NCBI GenBank assembly: GCA_934692295.1
Contig: CAKUTL010000004.1
Span: 15,492-79,491 of the forward strand
Length of the DNA stretch: 64,000 nucleotides
Direction: 5' to 3'
Source of the DNA: an uncultured Candidatus Melainabacteria bacterium
GTDB taxonomy: Bacteria; Cyanobacteriota; Vampirovibrionia; Gastranaerophilales; Gastranaerophilaceae
Part shown: positions 17,496-27,510 of the stretch, piece after piece
Layout: every line of letters begins with the position of its first letter
Position numbering within the stretch: the stretch's first letter is position 1
Translations under genes and position numbers: made by a program
Notes under the pieces: model-generated
Databases searched by the model: none
Told to the model about the DNA's origin: nothing
Seen by the model: only the letters and a program-made list of their open reading frames with translations

Positions 17496-18161
17496 TTATT
17501 GAACAATATTTTTTCCTGCTTCGTAAGCATTTTTCAAATCTTTTGGGAATCCGTTTTCTCGATATTTTTGTTTTTCATTTTTATCCCAAACTTCTGCATC
17601 ATATTTGTCATAATCAGTGAATTGGTATGTATTATATGCACAAATTCTTTGAGGTTTTTCGTAAACGTGAGTTATCCATCTTTCAAAAAATGCAATTGGA
17701 CCAGCTCCGTTTGCAAGATAATTTTCTTCAAAAATTTTTTCATCAACATTCATTGTATAAATTACTGCTGTTTTTAATTTTTTCGGAGGAATAGTTGTAT
17801 AGTTTGCATCGTACTTGAAGAATGGGAAAAATAATCTTTCAATAAATGATTTCATAACCCCTGTAACTTCGCCAAAATAAATAGGGGAAGCTAAAACAAT
17901 TCCATCTCCATATGTGATTTTTTCTAATACTTGTTTTAATTCGTCAGGGTAAGCACATTTTCCGTAATTCTTTCCTCTTTTTAACTTACAAGCGAAACAA
18001 CTTCTGCAACCCTTGAAATCCACATCGTATAAGTTTATAATTTCGGCAAAATCACCGGAATCTTCAACTCCTTTAGCAAAACTTTTACACATTTTGCCTG
18101 TATTCCAATCTTTTCTTGGACTGCCGTTTAGAATATAAATTTTCTTTTGTTCCTGTTCCAT
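17496..18161 (-). CDS. Iron-sulfur flavoprotein / NADPH-dependent FMN reductase family
   Basis: 221 residues. The flavodoxin-like FMN-binding loop LNGSPRKDWNTGKM is followed by a Cys cluster, CRSCFACKLKRGKNYGKC, typical of the iron-sulfur flavoproteins (Isf) and related multimeric flavodoxins, then the ASPIYFGEVTG loop. It probably transfers electrons or reduces quinones or disulfides using FMN, with or without an Fe-S cluster. It is divergent from an HxlR regulator, a common arrangement in which the regulator senses redox or electrophile stress and controls the flavoprotein. Confidence 0.85.
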   Translation of the reverse strand: MEQEQKKIYILNGSPRKDWNTGKMCKSFAKGVEDSGDFAEIINLYDVDFKGCRSCFACKLKRGKNYGKCAYPDELKQVLEKITYGDGIVLASPIYFGEVTGVMKSFIERLFFPFFKYDANYTTIPPKKLKTAVIYTMNVDEKIFEENYLANGAGPIAFFERWITHVYEKPQRICAYNTYQFTDYDKYDAEVWDKNEKQKYRENGFPKDLKNAYEAGKNIVQ

Positions 18162-18204
18162 AATTTTTCTCCTTTATTATGTTGTAATTTTGGCATATTA
18201 TTTT

Positions 18205-18256
18205 CTTGTTTACAAGTATGCACTTTTTTAATAGATACTATACAAAAGGGTAGTAT
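18205..18256. promoter_or_regulatory. Candidate HxlR operators in the divergent promoter region
   Basis: Two inverted repeats lie between the divergent genes: CTTGT-TT-ACAAG at 18205-18216 and ATACTA-10 nt-TAGTAT at 18235-18256. Either could be the binding site of the adjacent HxlR protein. No other use is evident. Confidence 0.5.
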
Positions 18257-18268
18257 AGAGGTTATGGA

Positions 18269-18598
18269 ATGAAAAACAAAGTTGAAGAATTTAATTGCCC
18301 AATTGGGACAACTCTCGGAGTAATTGGCGGCAAATATAAAGTATTAATAATTTGGCATTTGTACAATAAAAAATGTTTGAGATATGGCGAATTACAAAAA
18401 ATATTGAAAAATGTTACTCCCAAAATGTTAACATCTCAATTGAGAGAACTTGAAAATGATAAACTTATAACAAGGACTGTTTATCCCGTTGTTCCTCCAA
18501 AAGTCGAATATTCTCTGACGAATTTAGGGCAGAGTTTAGTTCCTCTTCTATTTGAAATGAAAAAATGGGGAGAATTTTATGAAAATTCAGGAAAATAA
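18269..18598 (+). CDS. HxlR-family winged-helix transcriptional regulator
   Basis: 109 residues with the family hallmarks: an N-terminal Cys in NCPIG, GGKYKVLIIWHL, the recognition region RYGELQKIL...TPKMLTSQLRELE, the wing VYPVVPPKVEYSLT and the terminal LGQSLVPLL. The N-terminal Cys is the redox/electrophile-sensing residue in several characterised members. It is divergently placed with the flavoprotein gene, so it probably regulates that gene and itself through the inverted repeats between them. Confidence 0.9.
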   Translation: MKNKVEEFNCPIGTTLGVIGGKYKVLIIWHLYNKKCLRYGELQKILKNVTPKMLTSQLRELENDKLITRTVYPVVPPKVEYSLTNLGQSLVPLLFEMKKWGEFYENSGK

Positions 18599-18679
18599 AT
18601 TTTGGATTTTGGGCAATTTTTTGCACACAAAATACTTTATTATAATATAGGGGAAACAATAACAGTTTAGGAGAAAGTT

Positions 18680-19024
18680 ATGGCAGGGATTTCAAAAATA
18701 GTACGGCGAATTGTTCCGAGTGATTTAAGGCGTGCTAACTCAATGATTTCTGGAGCGTTAAAATCCGGTTATAAAAAGGGTTCAATTTATGCGAAAGAAC
18801 AAAAAATTACAGGAATGAGGAAAACCTATACAAAATCTAAGTCTGCGGTAAAAGAATTGAAAACTCTAAAATTCACCAAAGAAGATATTCCTGCTGTTGC
18901 CGCTGCCATTGTAGGGGTTGCTCCAATTCCGATTCCGGGGTTGAGTTTTGTGGTCTATGGCGTTGGTCATGCAATTCAATATGGAATTAAAAACGCAGAT
19001 AAAATTACTTCCTTATTTCGCTAA
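18680..19024 (+). CDS. Small unknown basic protein with C-terminal hydrophobic segment
   Basis: 114 residues. The first 70 are very basic (KIVRRIVPSDLRRA, KSGYKKGSIYAKEQKI). They are followed by a hydrophobic Pro/Gly-rich segment (AAIVGVAPIPIPGLSFVVYG) that could insert in a membrane or pack as a helical hairpin. TATAAT near 18640 and AGGAGAAAG directly upstream make it a well-supported gene. I recognise no family. It precedes the histidine kinase gene but has its own promoter. Confidence 0.7.
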   Translation: MAGISKIVRRIVPSDLRRANSMISGALKSGYKKGSIYAKEQKITGMRKTYTKSKSAVKELKTLKFTKEDIPAVAAAIVGVAPIPIPGLSFVVYGVGHAIQYGIKNADKITSLFR

Positions 19025-19088
19025 ACCGTACAAAATTTTTTTCTCGTTACAATTCTTATAAATATAATTTTGGTGTTATAATCAAAAT

Positions 19089-20900
19089 ATGAGCGAGAAT
19101 CAAAAAATAAGTTTTACAACCCAAAATCGTTTGATTATTTTCGGTTTAATCCTAAGTACATTATTGATTATGGCGATTGCCGTATTTGCAACAATAAATA
19201 TTCAAAAAAACTTAAATGAGAGTTATCAAAATTTTGGGCAAGTTATATCAAAAATATTAGCAATTGAGAGTGTTGATATGACTAAAAATGCTTCTAAAAA
19301 ACAAACTTTTGAAATCTTAAAAACTCACTCTGATTCAATTTTGAAATCTCATCACGATATTGTGTTTATTGAGTTTAGAGATGCTAACGGTAAAACAATT
19401 TATCGAGCTAAAAATAATGCAAATGAAAGCAAAAAAAGACCAAGCATTGCTGTATCTTCTCCGATGACAAATGTTGTGGATAATTCTAATTTAGGTTCAG
19501 TAACAGTTGGTTTATCCGGTTCAATTGTTGGAAAGGTTTCTTCCACAACAAGAGCCTCAATACTTTTTGTTTTTGTAATTGTTTGGTTAGTTTTTGCATT
19601 CGTAATTTTGATAAATACATATTTAATTACCAGAGAATTAAGAATTTTACATAATGGTGTTAAAAAGATTTCATCTGGAGAATTTGGGTTTAAAATTGAA
19701 GGAAAAGATGTTAGCGAAGAAGTTCAAGAATTGTTTAAAGCTTTCAATGATATGTCAACAAGATTGAATTTGTACGAAGAACAAAATATTGAACAGTTAA
19801 CTCTTGAAAGAAATAAGCTTGAAGCAGTTTTGATGAGCATCGCCAACGGGGTTGTCGTATGTGATAACAACGATAAAGTTGTTTTGATAAATAATCATGC
19901 AAAAGCATTGTTAGAACTAGAAGGCGACCAACTTTTAAATACCGATATTGAAAATTATGTCGATACAGAAGGAGAATATTGCTTCACTGAAAAAATTGAA
20001 GAATATAAAAAATTATCTCTTGAAGAAAAATCTAAAAAACAAATTACCTTCAATATTACAATTGATGGAAGAATCTTAAAATCAATAATTTCTCCAATGT
20101 TTACCCAAACAAATCATGATTATGTTGGGTACATAATTGTTTTGATTGATGTTACTCGAGAAATTGAAATGGATGAAATGAAATCTCAATTTATTTCTAA
20201 TGTTTCTCACGAATTGAGAACTCCGGTAACTGTATTGAGAAGTTATATCGATACTTTGTACAATTATAGCGATGAATTTGATGAAAAAACTAAAAAAGAA
20301 TTTGTGGAAACATTGAATACTGAAATTATTCGTCTTAATAGTATGGTTAATGATATTTTAGATTTCTCAAGATTGGATTCAAATGCGAAAATAGAAAAAT
20401 CTGAAAATGACATTTCACAACTTGTGGATGTTTGCGTAAATCAAGTTAGTGTCCTATTAAAAGAACATAATTTAAAAATCGAAGTGGAAAAAGATAATGA
20501 TATTCCTCTTTTAATGTTCAATTATGATGCTATAGCAAGAGCTTTAACAAATTATTTATCTAATGCAATAAAATATGCTCCACAAGATTCAACGATAACC
20601 GTAAGACTTTATAAAGAACCTGAAAATAACCAAGTTGTTGTTACTGTTAGGGATGAAGGAATTGGAATCGCACCAGAATTTCAGAAAAAGGTATTTGAAA
20701 GATTTTTCAGAGTTGAGAATAAAACTCATAGTGTTAAAGGAACTGGCTTAGGCTTACACCTTGTTAAAACAACAATCGAAAAACACCACCACGGACATGT
20801 ATTCGTAAATTCTCAACCAAATCACGGCTCAACCTTTGGTTTCACATTACCAATAGATTTATCTAAAGTCGAAACAAAAGATGAAGATGTTATAGGTTAA
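19089..20900 (+). CDS. Membrane sensor histidine kinase (HAMP-PAS-HisKA-HATPase)
   Basis: 603 residues. Transmembrane helices near residues 15-35 and 158-180 flank an extracytoplasmic sensor region. A HAMP segment follows (ELRILHNGVKKISSGEFGFK), then a PAS-like domain (VVVCDNNDKVVLINNHAKAL), HisKA with phosphoacceptor His374 in VSHELRTPV, and an HATPase_c domain with N box (NYLSNAIKYA), G1 (DEGIGIAPE) and G2 (GTGLGLHLV). This order resembles PhoR/ResE/WalK-type kinases. No response regulator is adjacent, so it is an orphan within this window. TATAAT at 19077-19082 ends 6 nt before the ATG, so the message is predicted leaderless. Confidence 0.92.
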   Translation: MSENQKISFTTQNRLIIFGLILSTLLIMAIAVFATINIQKNLNESYQNFGQVISKILAIESVDMTKNASKKQTFEILKTHSDSILKSHHDIVFIEFRDANGKTIYRAKNNANESKKRPSIAVSSPMTNVVDNSNLGSVTVGLSGSIVGKVSSTTRASILFVFVIVWLVFAFVILINTYLITRELRILHNGVKKISSGEFGFKIEGKDVSEEVQELFKAFNDMSTRLNLYEEQNIEQLTLERNKLEAVLMSIANGVVVCDNNDKVVLINNHAKALLELEGDQLLNTDIENYVDTEGEYCFTEKIEEYKKLSLEEKSKKQITFNITIDGRILKSIISPMFTQTNHDYVGYIIVLIDVTREIEMDEMKSQFISNVSHELRTPVTVLRSYIDTLYNYSDEFDEKTKKEFVETLNTEIIRLNSMVNDILDFSRLDSNAKIEKSENDISQLVDVCVNQVSVLLKEHNLKIEVEKDNDIPLLMFNYDAIARALTNYLSNAIKYAPQDSTITVRLYKEPENNQVVVTVRDEGIGIAPEFQKKVFERFFRVENKTHSVKGTGLGLHLVKTTIEKHHHGHVFVNSQPNHGSTFGFTLPIDLSKVETKDEDVIG

Positions 20901-20902
20901 AA

Positions 20903-21067
20903 ATGTTTGATATTATTGTAATATTTACTTTTCTTGCCGTATTATTTACTCATCCAATATCCAGAATGGGTCCTAATGACCCTCATAATCAAATAGTCGT
21001 ATTTATAGCTATTGTTATAGTTTGGATTATATACACCATTAGGAATTTTCTAAATAATAAAAAATAA
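20903..21067 (+). CDS. 54-residue small membrane protein coupled to the kinase
   Basis: ATG at 20903 lies two bases after the kinase stop. The product is MFDIIVIFTFLAVLFTHPIS, a short polar turn (RMGPNDPHNQ), a second hydrophobic helix (IVVFIAIVIVWIIYTI) and a basic tail (RNFLNNKK). This is a two-helix hairpin with the positive-inside pattern of a real membrane micro-protein. The tight spacing suggests translational coupling, so it may bind or modulate the kinase. It was found by reading the gap directly; no homologue is recognised. Confidence 0.55.
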   Translation: MFDIIVIFTFLAVLFTHPISRMGPNDPHNQIVVFIAIVIVWIIYTIRNFLNNKK

Positions 21068-21106
21068 CTTTTCCGCAAAAAATATTTTTACAAGATTTAA
21101 TACCAT

Positions 21107-21826
21107 ATGATTAAATTAACACCTCCAAAAATAACTCCATATTGGTTAAATGAAAATAGAAAGCTTTGCGACCTTGTTGCTCATAATAAAGAGTTAGGAG
21201 AATTATCCCTCAACACAAGTCGATACGAAGATATTTCAGAACGATATGTTACGAAAATAAAAGATAAAAATAATAAAGTTTTAGGATATGAGCTTTTTTC
21301 CTTTGAAGATTTTAGCAACGATTTATTTGGTTATAGCATAAGAGTAAACCCTGAATTAAGACAAAAAGGGCTTCGTTTAGGAGAACTTTTAAGGCTTTCA
21401 AGTATCATTGAGATGTTTGAAAATAAAATAAACAAACTAAAAATATATTCAAAAGATACTGCAATATATTTTCATTCTAAATATAAATTTGAACCTAGTA
21501 TAACCAGCTTCAAAGATAGAGATGAAGCATTAAAATCAATTATTAATAATCCTCAAACAGGAATGGAAAAATTTATTCAATCTGCACGACAACTTTTAGA
21601 AAAAATCAAGCAACATGAAGAACCCGAACTTCAGAGAGAAGCAATAAAAGAAGCGAATGAAATTACAAAAGGATATATTGAAAAGGCATTAGAAACAAAA
21701 CAGGGTAGTGAAATTTATCCATTCAGCTATGGAATGGGAATGGAATTAACAAAAGAGAATATCATTAAAAATAAAGATTTTTACAACAACCTATTCGCCC
21801 AACACGGAATAGACTATATTGTTTAA
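21107..21826 (+). CDS. GNAT-like N-acetyltransferase domain protein
   Basis: 239 residues. The GNAT fold is suggested by the beta-hairpin KNNKVLGYELFSFED and the acetyl-CoA-binding motif A in GYSIRVNPELRQKGLRLGEL (R-x-x-G-x-G/L pattern), followed by a helix and the strand-loop LKIYSKDTAIYFHSKYKFEP typical of motif B. The C-terminal 80 residues are an extra helical extension. Substrate unknown. It lies 39 bp after the small membrane protein and has no Shine-Dalgarno; a TTTAAT box ends 5 nt before the ATG. Confidence 0.6.
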   Translation: MIKLTPPKITPYWLNENRKLCDLVAHNKELGELSLNTSRYEDISERYVTKIKDKNNKVLGYELFSFEDFSNDLFGYSIRVNPELRQKGLRLGELLRLSSIIEMFENKINKLKIYSKDTAIYFHSKYKFEPSITSFKDRDEALKSIINNPQTGMEKFIQSARQLLEKIKQHEEPELQREAIKEANEITKGYIEKALETKQGSEIYPFSYGMGMELTKENIIKNKDFYNNLFAQHGIDYIV

Positions 21827-21850
21827 ATTATTCATATTATAAGGAAAAAT

Positions 21851-24800
21851 TTACTTAATTTCAGCATAGAAAGTTATTTTTGTTTTTTGCGGTTTATTTG
21901 ATGGTGCATATTTATTATCCATTGAAAGTTGTTTAATTATAACTTTAGTTGTAGAGGTTTGAGTAATTATATTTGCTCTCTGTGCCACTTGTTGTGGAGT
22001 TAATATATTTAATCTATTAGGCATTACATTTTGAGAAACAGTATTCACCTTTTGAACAGTTGGTTTAATTGGAGATTGAACAAAACTTTGAGAGGAATTT
22101 TCAACTTTTTGTATTGGAACAATAGAAGTTTTTACATCTTTTTGAGAATTATTTTGAACTTTCTCAACAGGCTTACTTTCATTACCCAATAACCATTTAA
22201 AACCAAAAGACAAAGCAACACCATTTCGACCACCATTTCTCAACATTGCTTGAATAAATCCAGTAAATCTTTCATGCCAGCTTTTTTGTAAACCAACACC
22301 ATATTCAACGTAAGGTTTTATACTCATTTCTGGTAAACGAACATCATTTGCAGTAACTTTTGTGTCATTTAAAATATTCCAAACCATACCTACGCTTGCA
22401 TAAGGTTGCCAACCTTTTCCAACATTACCCATAAATTTGATAGTTGGATGTATTTGGATAGAATGTAATGGATCTGACGAAATTTTTACACCTGAAGCAC
22501 TTGTATAATCAAAAGTGTTAACATAAGTATATGCCATTAACATTGAAGGTTGAATAATAAATTTACCATTATTAAATTCGAAATTATATCCTGTTTTACT
22601 TCCAACACCAGCCATTAATGTTGCATAATGATCCTTACCATACATGGTATTTGATTCACCAGAACTTGCTCCAGCATTTACTGTTATGGCAGTGAAGAAA
22701 TCTCCATGATAGAAAGTTTGAGTTAAACCTAAAATTCCACCATTTGTAACTGTTGAAACTCCAGAATAATGTTGAGAAGTTCCATTGTAACCAATATATG
22801 GAGTTGTTACAGTTCCCCAACCTTTTTTCAGTTGTTTGTATGCACTATCTCCGCCAACTAATGAACCGTAAGATTGAACATCTACTCTAGGACCATTTGA
22901 AAGTCCAACATTTTCAAAATTTGCATATGGTTGATACCAAATACCACCAGCTTTTGAATATTCACTCACATATCGAATTGATTGAGAATCAGCAATTGCA
23001 TATTGATTAGATAAGGTTCTAATTCTCTTTGGCAAAGGCATAAATGAATAATCTGCATGCCTAAATGCGTAGTTAAATGTTTCATTTACCGCAGAATATG
23101 CCCCAACTTGAGAATTTACCGCACTAGATAATACCGCAGGGTTGAAATCTGCCGAACTTTGTCCTCCTCCACGAGAGAACAGAAAATATCCATTACTTGG
23201 ATTATAACTTACATTATATTTATAAATTGGAGCACAAGTGGTTGTTTGATATTGATTTTCAACACCATGCCCAACTTCAGTGATATTTGTTTGAACTTTA
23301 TCTTTAAAGCCATCATAAGCAAAAGGGATATATGTTTTTTCGCTTTTAGAATCGGATAATAAATTTATACCTTTTACAGATATAATTGAATTCGCAACAG
23401 TTGTAGAAGGAAGTCTATCCATTGAAACATTCTCCAAATCCGCATCTAATAACAAATTAACATTTCCATTTATATTAAAAGAATTAGCGTTTAAATTGTT
23501 AATGTTATTGTTAATTAGGTTTATTGTTCCAGAATTTACCTTCACATCGTTAAACAAGTTATTTGTATCTGTTGCAAGAACATGCAAAGTTTGGTTATTT
23601 ACTTCTAAAGAACCTTTAATCTCCGCACCATTAACTAAAGCCAAACCACTATCTGAAACTCTAGTTGTACCAAGACCCGAAACGGTTTTATTCAATGTTC
23701 CTGACAGATTCAATGTACCAGAATTGTTTATAGTACCCGATAAATTATTAGAATTTGCATTTACAGTACCATTATTTACTAAATTCCCGATATTAGCTCC
23801 AACGGTTAAATTCCCAGAGGAATCAATGTTTACATCTTGAGATATTGAAGCATAATTTTTTACAGTTCCTAGAATATTTGTTGCTCCAGCCCCCGTAATT
23901 TCTTTTGTTATAGACCCAACACCCAAATTTAAAGTTCCATCATTTGTTAAGATAACATCCAAATTATTCGCATCAATATTTAAAACACCAGTATTTGTTG
24001 CCGTCGTACCTGTAACTTTTCCGTCAATTAAATTGTTATTTTCAAAAATTAAAGAACCATTATTGTTCGTAATAGCAGATTCATTACCTGTCAATTTTAT
24101 ATCTGAAAGCTTTAATGTCGAACCTTCATTTACAACAAAACCTGATTTACCGTTCAAATCTAATTCAGATAAAATAAGTTTCCCTAAAGAATCTGTTTTT
24201 GTTGCCCCAACAATATTCAGATTATTATATGTTGCTCCCAAATTATCCGATAATTTATAACTCGCAGGGGTTTTATTTCCAAGATTATCAATATCAAAAA
24301 GATTAAAAGTCTTATCCAAAATACTACCATCTGCACCTTTTAATTCAGTATTCGTCAAAGCAACTAAAGTATCCGCTATCGACGACACAGAATTAGATTC
24401 TATCTTGGTAACAGTTATATTAAGACTATCATTTGTTGTATTGGTTGTACCTAACCCTAATATTCCATAAATATCTTTTGTGGTTATCACTTCGCCAAAG
24501 GTATCTTTATAATTTACCGTAGAAGTTAAATCTTTTACTTCTGTTTTTATAATCTGAGATAAAACACCTTCAGAGGACTCAAAGGCTTTTAAATTTTCAC
24601 CCAATGCAAGTTGTAAATTATTTGAATTATCTTTATTTTTTATTATTTGAACTTTCAAATTATTTTTTAATACACTATCTAAAGAATCATTTACAAAATT
24701 CAACTTATCTAAAGTTACATAACCTTTTTTTGAAGCGGATTTTGTTATAAACCCATCTGACACTTCACCAACAGAATACTCAGATCTACTATCTGCTTTT

Positions 24801-27460
24801 GACAAATCTATATCAATGTTATATCTAGCACTTGCACTTGAAGTCAAAGAATTAAATTCTGAAAAAGTTTTAATAGCCCCATCCGCAGTATCAATAACAA
24901 CATTTCCATCAACGGTAACATTCGCCCCACCTTTAATATCTGCATTGTTATGTAATTTTATTACACCTTTCGAATCACCCGTCAACAAAACATTATAACC
25001 ATTTGTACCATTGATATAATCATTCATCAATATTTTGCCATTTGTTGTAGCATTTAATGTAAGAGTTTTTCCTGCGGCACCAACATTAATTGCTTCATAA
25101 TTTTTGGTTGTACCACCATCAATGGAAACATAATTACCTGTAAATTCCGTCGATCCATTATTGGCGTTAATATTTAAATCTTGAGTAGTGTAAATAGCAC
25201 CACCACGTGCAGTATTTTCAGCATTATCAACAGTTATAGCAGAATTATTTTTAAAGATTGAATTATTTATCGCTTTAATAGTTGCAATATTACTAATTGC
25301 TCCACCATATGCACCTTTTGAAGAATCAGTTGGATTTGATTTTACATAACCAGATTTTGCATAATTATTTTCGAACGTTCCAGTTATTGAATCAATAATC
25401 GCATTTTTAGAATTTTTAGCCTGATCAACGTAATTTGATATTGCTCCCCCATAAGCATTGTTATTAGCCGATATAACATAGTTTCCATTAAAATCAGCTT
25501 TGATATTCCCAATTTGAGCAATGTCATTAGAAACAGAGCGTTCAACATAATTTGCGATTACACCGCCATTTACAATTCCACTTTCGGATTGAACAGAATT
25601 ATTATTATAAGTTCCCAAAATTGCGTTCTCAACAGAGATTCTATTATTGTCTCCATCTAGAGTATAACCAATACCCACAAAAGCTTTTCCTTTTCCATCT
25701 ACGGAATTAGAAATTACACCTCCACTTGCATACATTGATTTAGATACAAGAGAATTTCCAACATATTCACCGTTTATACTTTTTATAATAGCTGTACCAT
25801 TGCATGTCTCAATGGAATTCGCAATAATCGTCCCTGAAGCCGGTCTGACACCCAAAGCCTTCGTAACATCTAAAGTAGTACTTTCTAAACTATTGTCATA
25901 AACCTTTGTTAAATTTATATCCCCAAGGCTAACCTTTGTTCCTTCTGCATCCGGCAACCCACCATAAAGGAAATTATATATAATCCCTCCACGTGCATTC
26001 TGATTACAATTTGTCGCTTCCAATGTATTATTACTTATTATATCAGTTACAGTTACATTACCATTTTTAGAAATAATTGTTTCATCTTTTACTGGAACTA
26101 AAGCTGTTCTCAATAATAAAGAAGTGACATTACCTGCGTTAACATTATTACCACTAATTTGGTTGACAATAAGATTCCCGATATTAGAGGCTTTTGTTTT
26201 ATCAGTGGATGCCTCCATTAAATACAAACCAAAACCAGTAACCGTACCACCACTAATAATATTGTTATTAATTTCACCTATTTTTATATCACCAGTAATT
26301 TTTGAACCTTGAAGATGAATTACCCCACCTCGTAAATAATTCGTCACTGCAAATTCATTATTAGATATTGAATCAATTGATATTGAAGGTTCATTCTTAG
26401 ATATTGAATCAAATAATATTGAAGAGTTAATGTCTCCAGTAATATTCGTAATTAATCCATTATAATCTCCACCTGCTTCTATGTAATTTCCTGTTATTTT
26501 GCCAATTGTCAAGGGATCTTCAATCTTCCCATTTTCATTGTAAATTAATGCACCATCAAGCTTTGAACTAGAAATAATCGTATTATTTGCAAACGAATCA
26601 ATATTTAATTTACCAATCGTTCCATCTTTATTCTGAATAAAACCACCAACAATTTTACCATTTAATGCATTTATAGAATTACTTTCTACATTTTCCCAAT
26701 TTATAGAATCTATACGACTACCTTCATTATTTACAATACCCCCATAAATATTTGCGGCAGTAACTTCATTAACAGCTAAATCCCCTTTCATTGACAATTC
26801 ACCAGCTAAAGAATTCGTACGATCTTTATTAAAAATCAATCCACCATAAATATAGTTCTTTAATGATGTAATTTTATTATTTGTTAAATTTGTTATAACA
26901 CCTTTAGATTTTGGAGTTTTAAGATATATAATTCCACCTGCAATTTCTTTATTAGGCATAGTTACATTACTAGAGGAAACACTGACGTGATCTAAATTCA
27001 CATCACAATCTGCAAAATACAATACAGGACCATTATTAACACTAGAAGTCTTTCTTCCACTTATTGCAACATTTTCTAAAGATACAGAAACATTGTTACT
27101 ACTCTCAACACGAATACTTGCATTATTTCCTACATAATTTAAATTTTTTAGAGCTAGGCTTGAATTTTTAACAAACGTAAATCTAGAATCTTTTTCGTTT
27201 ATTAAACTTTTTCCCTCACCATCAATTTCAATAGCATTACTCCCAACAGGAATAATATTCAATCCAGAAATATCAATGTTATTTGCAAACTGTATTTTAG
27301 TAGGCTCAGTCGCATTTTTTATCTCTTTTAACAGTTCATTACCTGACGATACTGTAACATCTTTTGCAATAGCAAGATTGTTACCACTCAGCATGAGTGA
27401 TATCAGGGCGGAATATAGTAATATTTTGCTTTTATTTCGTTCTGTTTTCAGCTTTCTCAT
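21851..27460 (-). CDS. Giant autotransporter adhesin-like protein with C-terminal tail beyond the barrel
   Basis: About 1869 residues from the ATG at 27460; an ATG at 27475 overlaps the -10 box. After a signal peptide (LLYSALISLMLSGNNLAIA) comes a very long Asn/Ser/Gly/Ile-rich passenger built of short degenerate strands (GGVISN, GGAISNYV, GNYVISANNNAYGG) as in parallel beta-helix autotransporters, with only a handful of Cys. From about residue 1480 a beta-domain follows (RTLSNQYAIADSQSIRYVSE, GVSTVTNGGILGLTQTFYHG, PYVEYGVGLQKSWHERFTGF, GGRNGVALSFGFKWLLG). About 110 further residues, rich in Gln/Val/Lys (KVQNNSQK, KVENSSQ, TVQKVNTVSQ), lie beyond the last strand, which is unusual because autotransporter barrels normally end the chain. 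Confidence 0.85.
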   Translation of the reverse strand: MRKLKTERNKSKILLYSALISLMLSGNNLAIAKDVTVSSGNELLKEIKNATEPTKIQFANNIDISGLNIIPVGSNAIEIDGEGKSLINEKDSRFTFVKNSSLALKNLNYVGNNASIRVESSNNVSVSLENVAISGRKTSSVNNGPVLYFADCDVNLDHVSVSSSNVTMPNKEIAGGIIYLKTPKSKGVITNLTNNKITSLKNYIYGGLIFNKDRTNSLAGELSMKGDLAVNEVTAANIYGGIVNNEGSRIDSINWENVESNSINALNGKIVGGFIQNKDGTIGKLNIDSFANNTIISSSKLDGALIYNENGKIEDPLTIGKITGNYIEAGGDYNGLITNITGDINSSILFDSISKNEPSISIDSISNNEFAVTNYLRGGVIHLQGSKITGDIKIGEINNNIISGGTVTGFGLYLMEASTDKTKASNIGNLIVNQISGNNVNAGNVTSLLLRTALVPVKDETIISKNGNVTVTDIISNNTLEATNCNQNARGGIIYNFLYGGLPDAEGTKVSLGDINLTKVYDNSLESTTLDVTKALGVRPASGTIIANSIETCNGTAIIKSINGEYVGNSLVSKSMYASGGVISNSVDGKGKAFVGIGYTLDGDNNRISVENAILGTYNNNSVQSESGIVNGGVIANYVERSVSNDIAQIGNIKADFNGNYVISANNNAYGGAISNYVDQAKNSKNAIIDSITGTFENNYAKSGYVKSNPTDSSKGAYGGAISNIATIKAINNSIFKNNSAITVDNAENTARGGAIYTTQDLNINANNGSTEFTGNYVSIDGGTTKNYEAINVGAAGKTLTLNATTNGKILMNDYINGTNGYNVLLTGDSKGVIKLHNNADIKGGANVTVDGNVVIDTADGAIKTFSEFNSLTSSASARYNIDIDLSKADSRSEYSVGEVSDGFITKSASKKGYVTLDKLNFVNDSLDSVLKNNLKVQIIKNKDNSNNLQLALGENLKAFESSEGVLSQIIKTEVKDLTSTVNYKDTFGEVITTKDIYGILGLGTTNTTNDSLNITVTKIESNSVSSIADTLVALTNTELKGADGSILDKTFNLFDIDNLGNKTPASYKLSDNLGATYNNLNIVGATKTDSLGKLILSELDLNGKSGFVVNEGSTLKLSDIKLTGNESAITNNNGSLIFENNNLIDGKVTGTTATNTGVLNIDANNLDVILTNDGTLNLGVGSITKEITGAGATNILGTVKNYASISQDVNIDSSGNLTVGANIGNLVNNGTVNANSNNLSGTINNSGTLNLSGTLNKTVSGLGTTRVSDSGLALVNGAEIKGSLEVNNQTLHVLATDTNNLFNDVKVNSGTINLINNNINNLNANSFNINGNVNLLLDADLENVSMDRLPSTTVANSIISVKGINLLSDSKSEKTYIPFAYDGFKDKVQTNITEVGHGVENQYQTTTCAPIYKYNVSYNPSNGYFLFSRGGGQSSADFNPAVLSSAVNSQVGAYSAVNETFNYAFRHADYSFMPLPKRIRTLSNQYAIADSQSIRYVSEYSKAGGIWYQPYANFENVGLSNGPRVDVQSYGSLVGGDSAYKQLKKGWGTVTTPYIGYNGTSQHYSGVSTVTNGGILGLTQTFYHGDFFTAITVNAGASSGESNTMYGKDHYATLMAGVGSKTGYNFEFNNGKFIIQPSMLMAYTYVNTFDYTSASGVKISSDPLHSIQIHPTIKFMGNVGKGWQPYASVGMVWNILNDTKVTANDVRLPEMSIKPYVEYGVGLQKSWHERFTGFIQAMLRNGGRNGVALSFGFKWLLGNESKPVEKVQNNSQKDVKTSIVPIQKVENSSQSFVQSPIKPTVQKVNTVSQNVMPNRLNILTPQQVAQRANIITQTSTTKVIIKQLSMDNKYAPSNKPQKTKITFYAEIK

Positions 27461-27510
27461 AACAACTACTATCATTATAACTTAAATAGCTTAAAAAAAA
27501 ATATTTAAAA

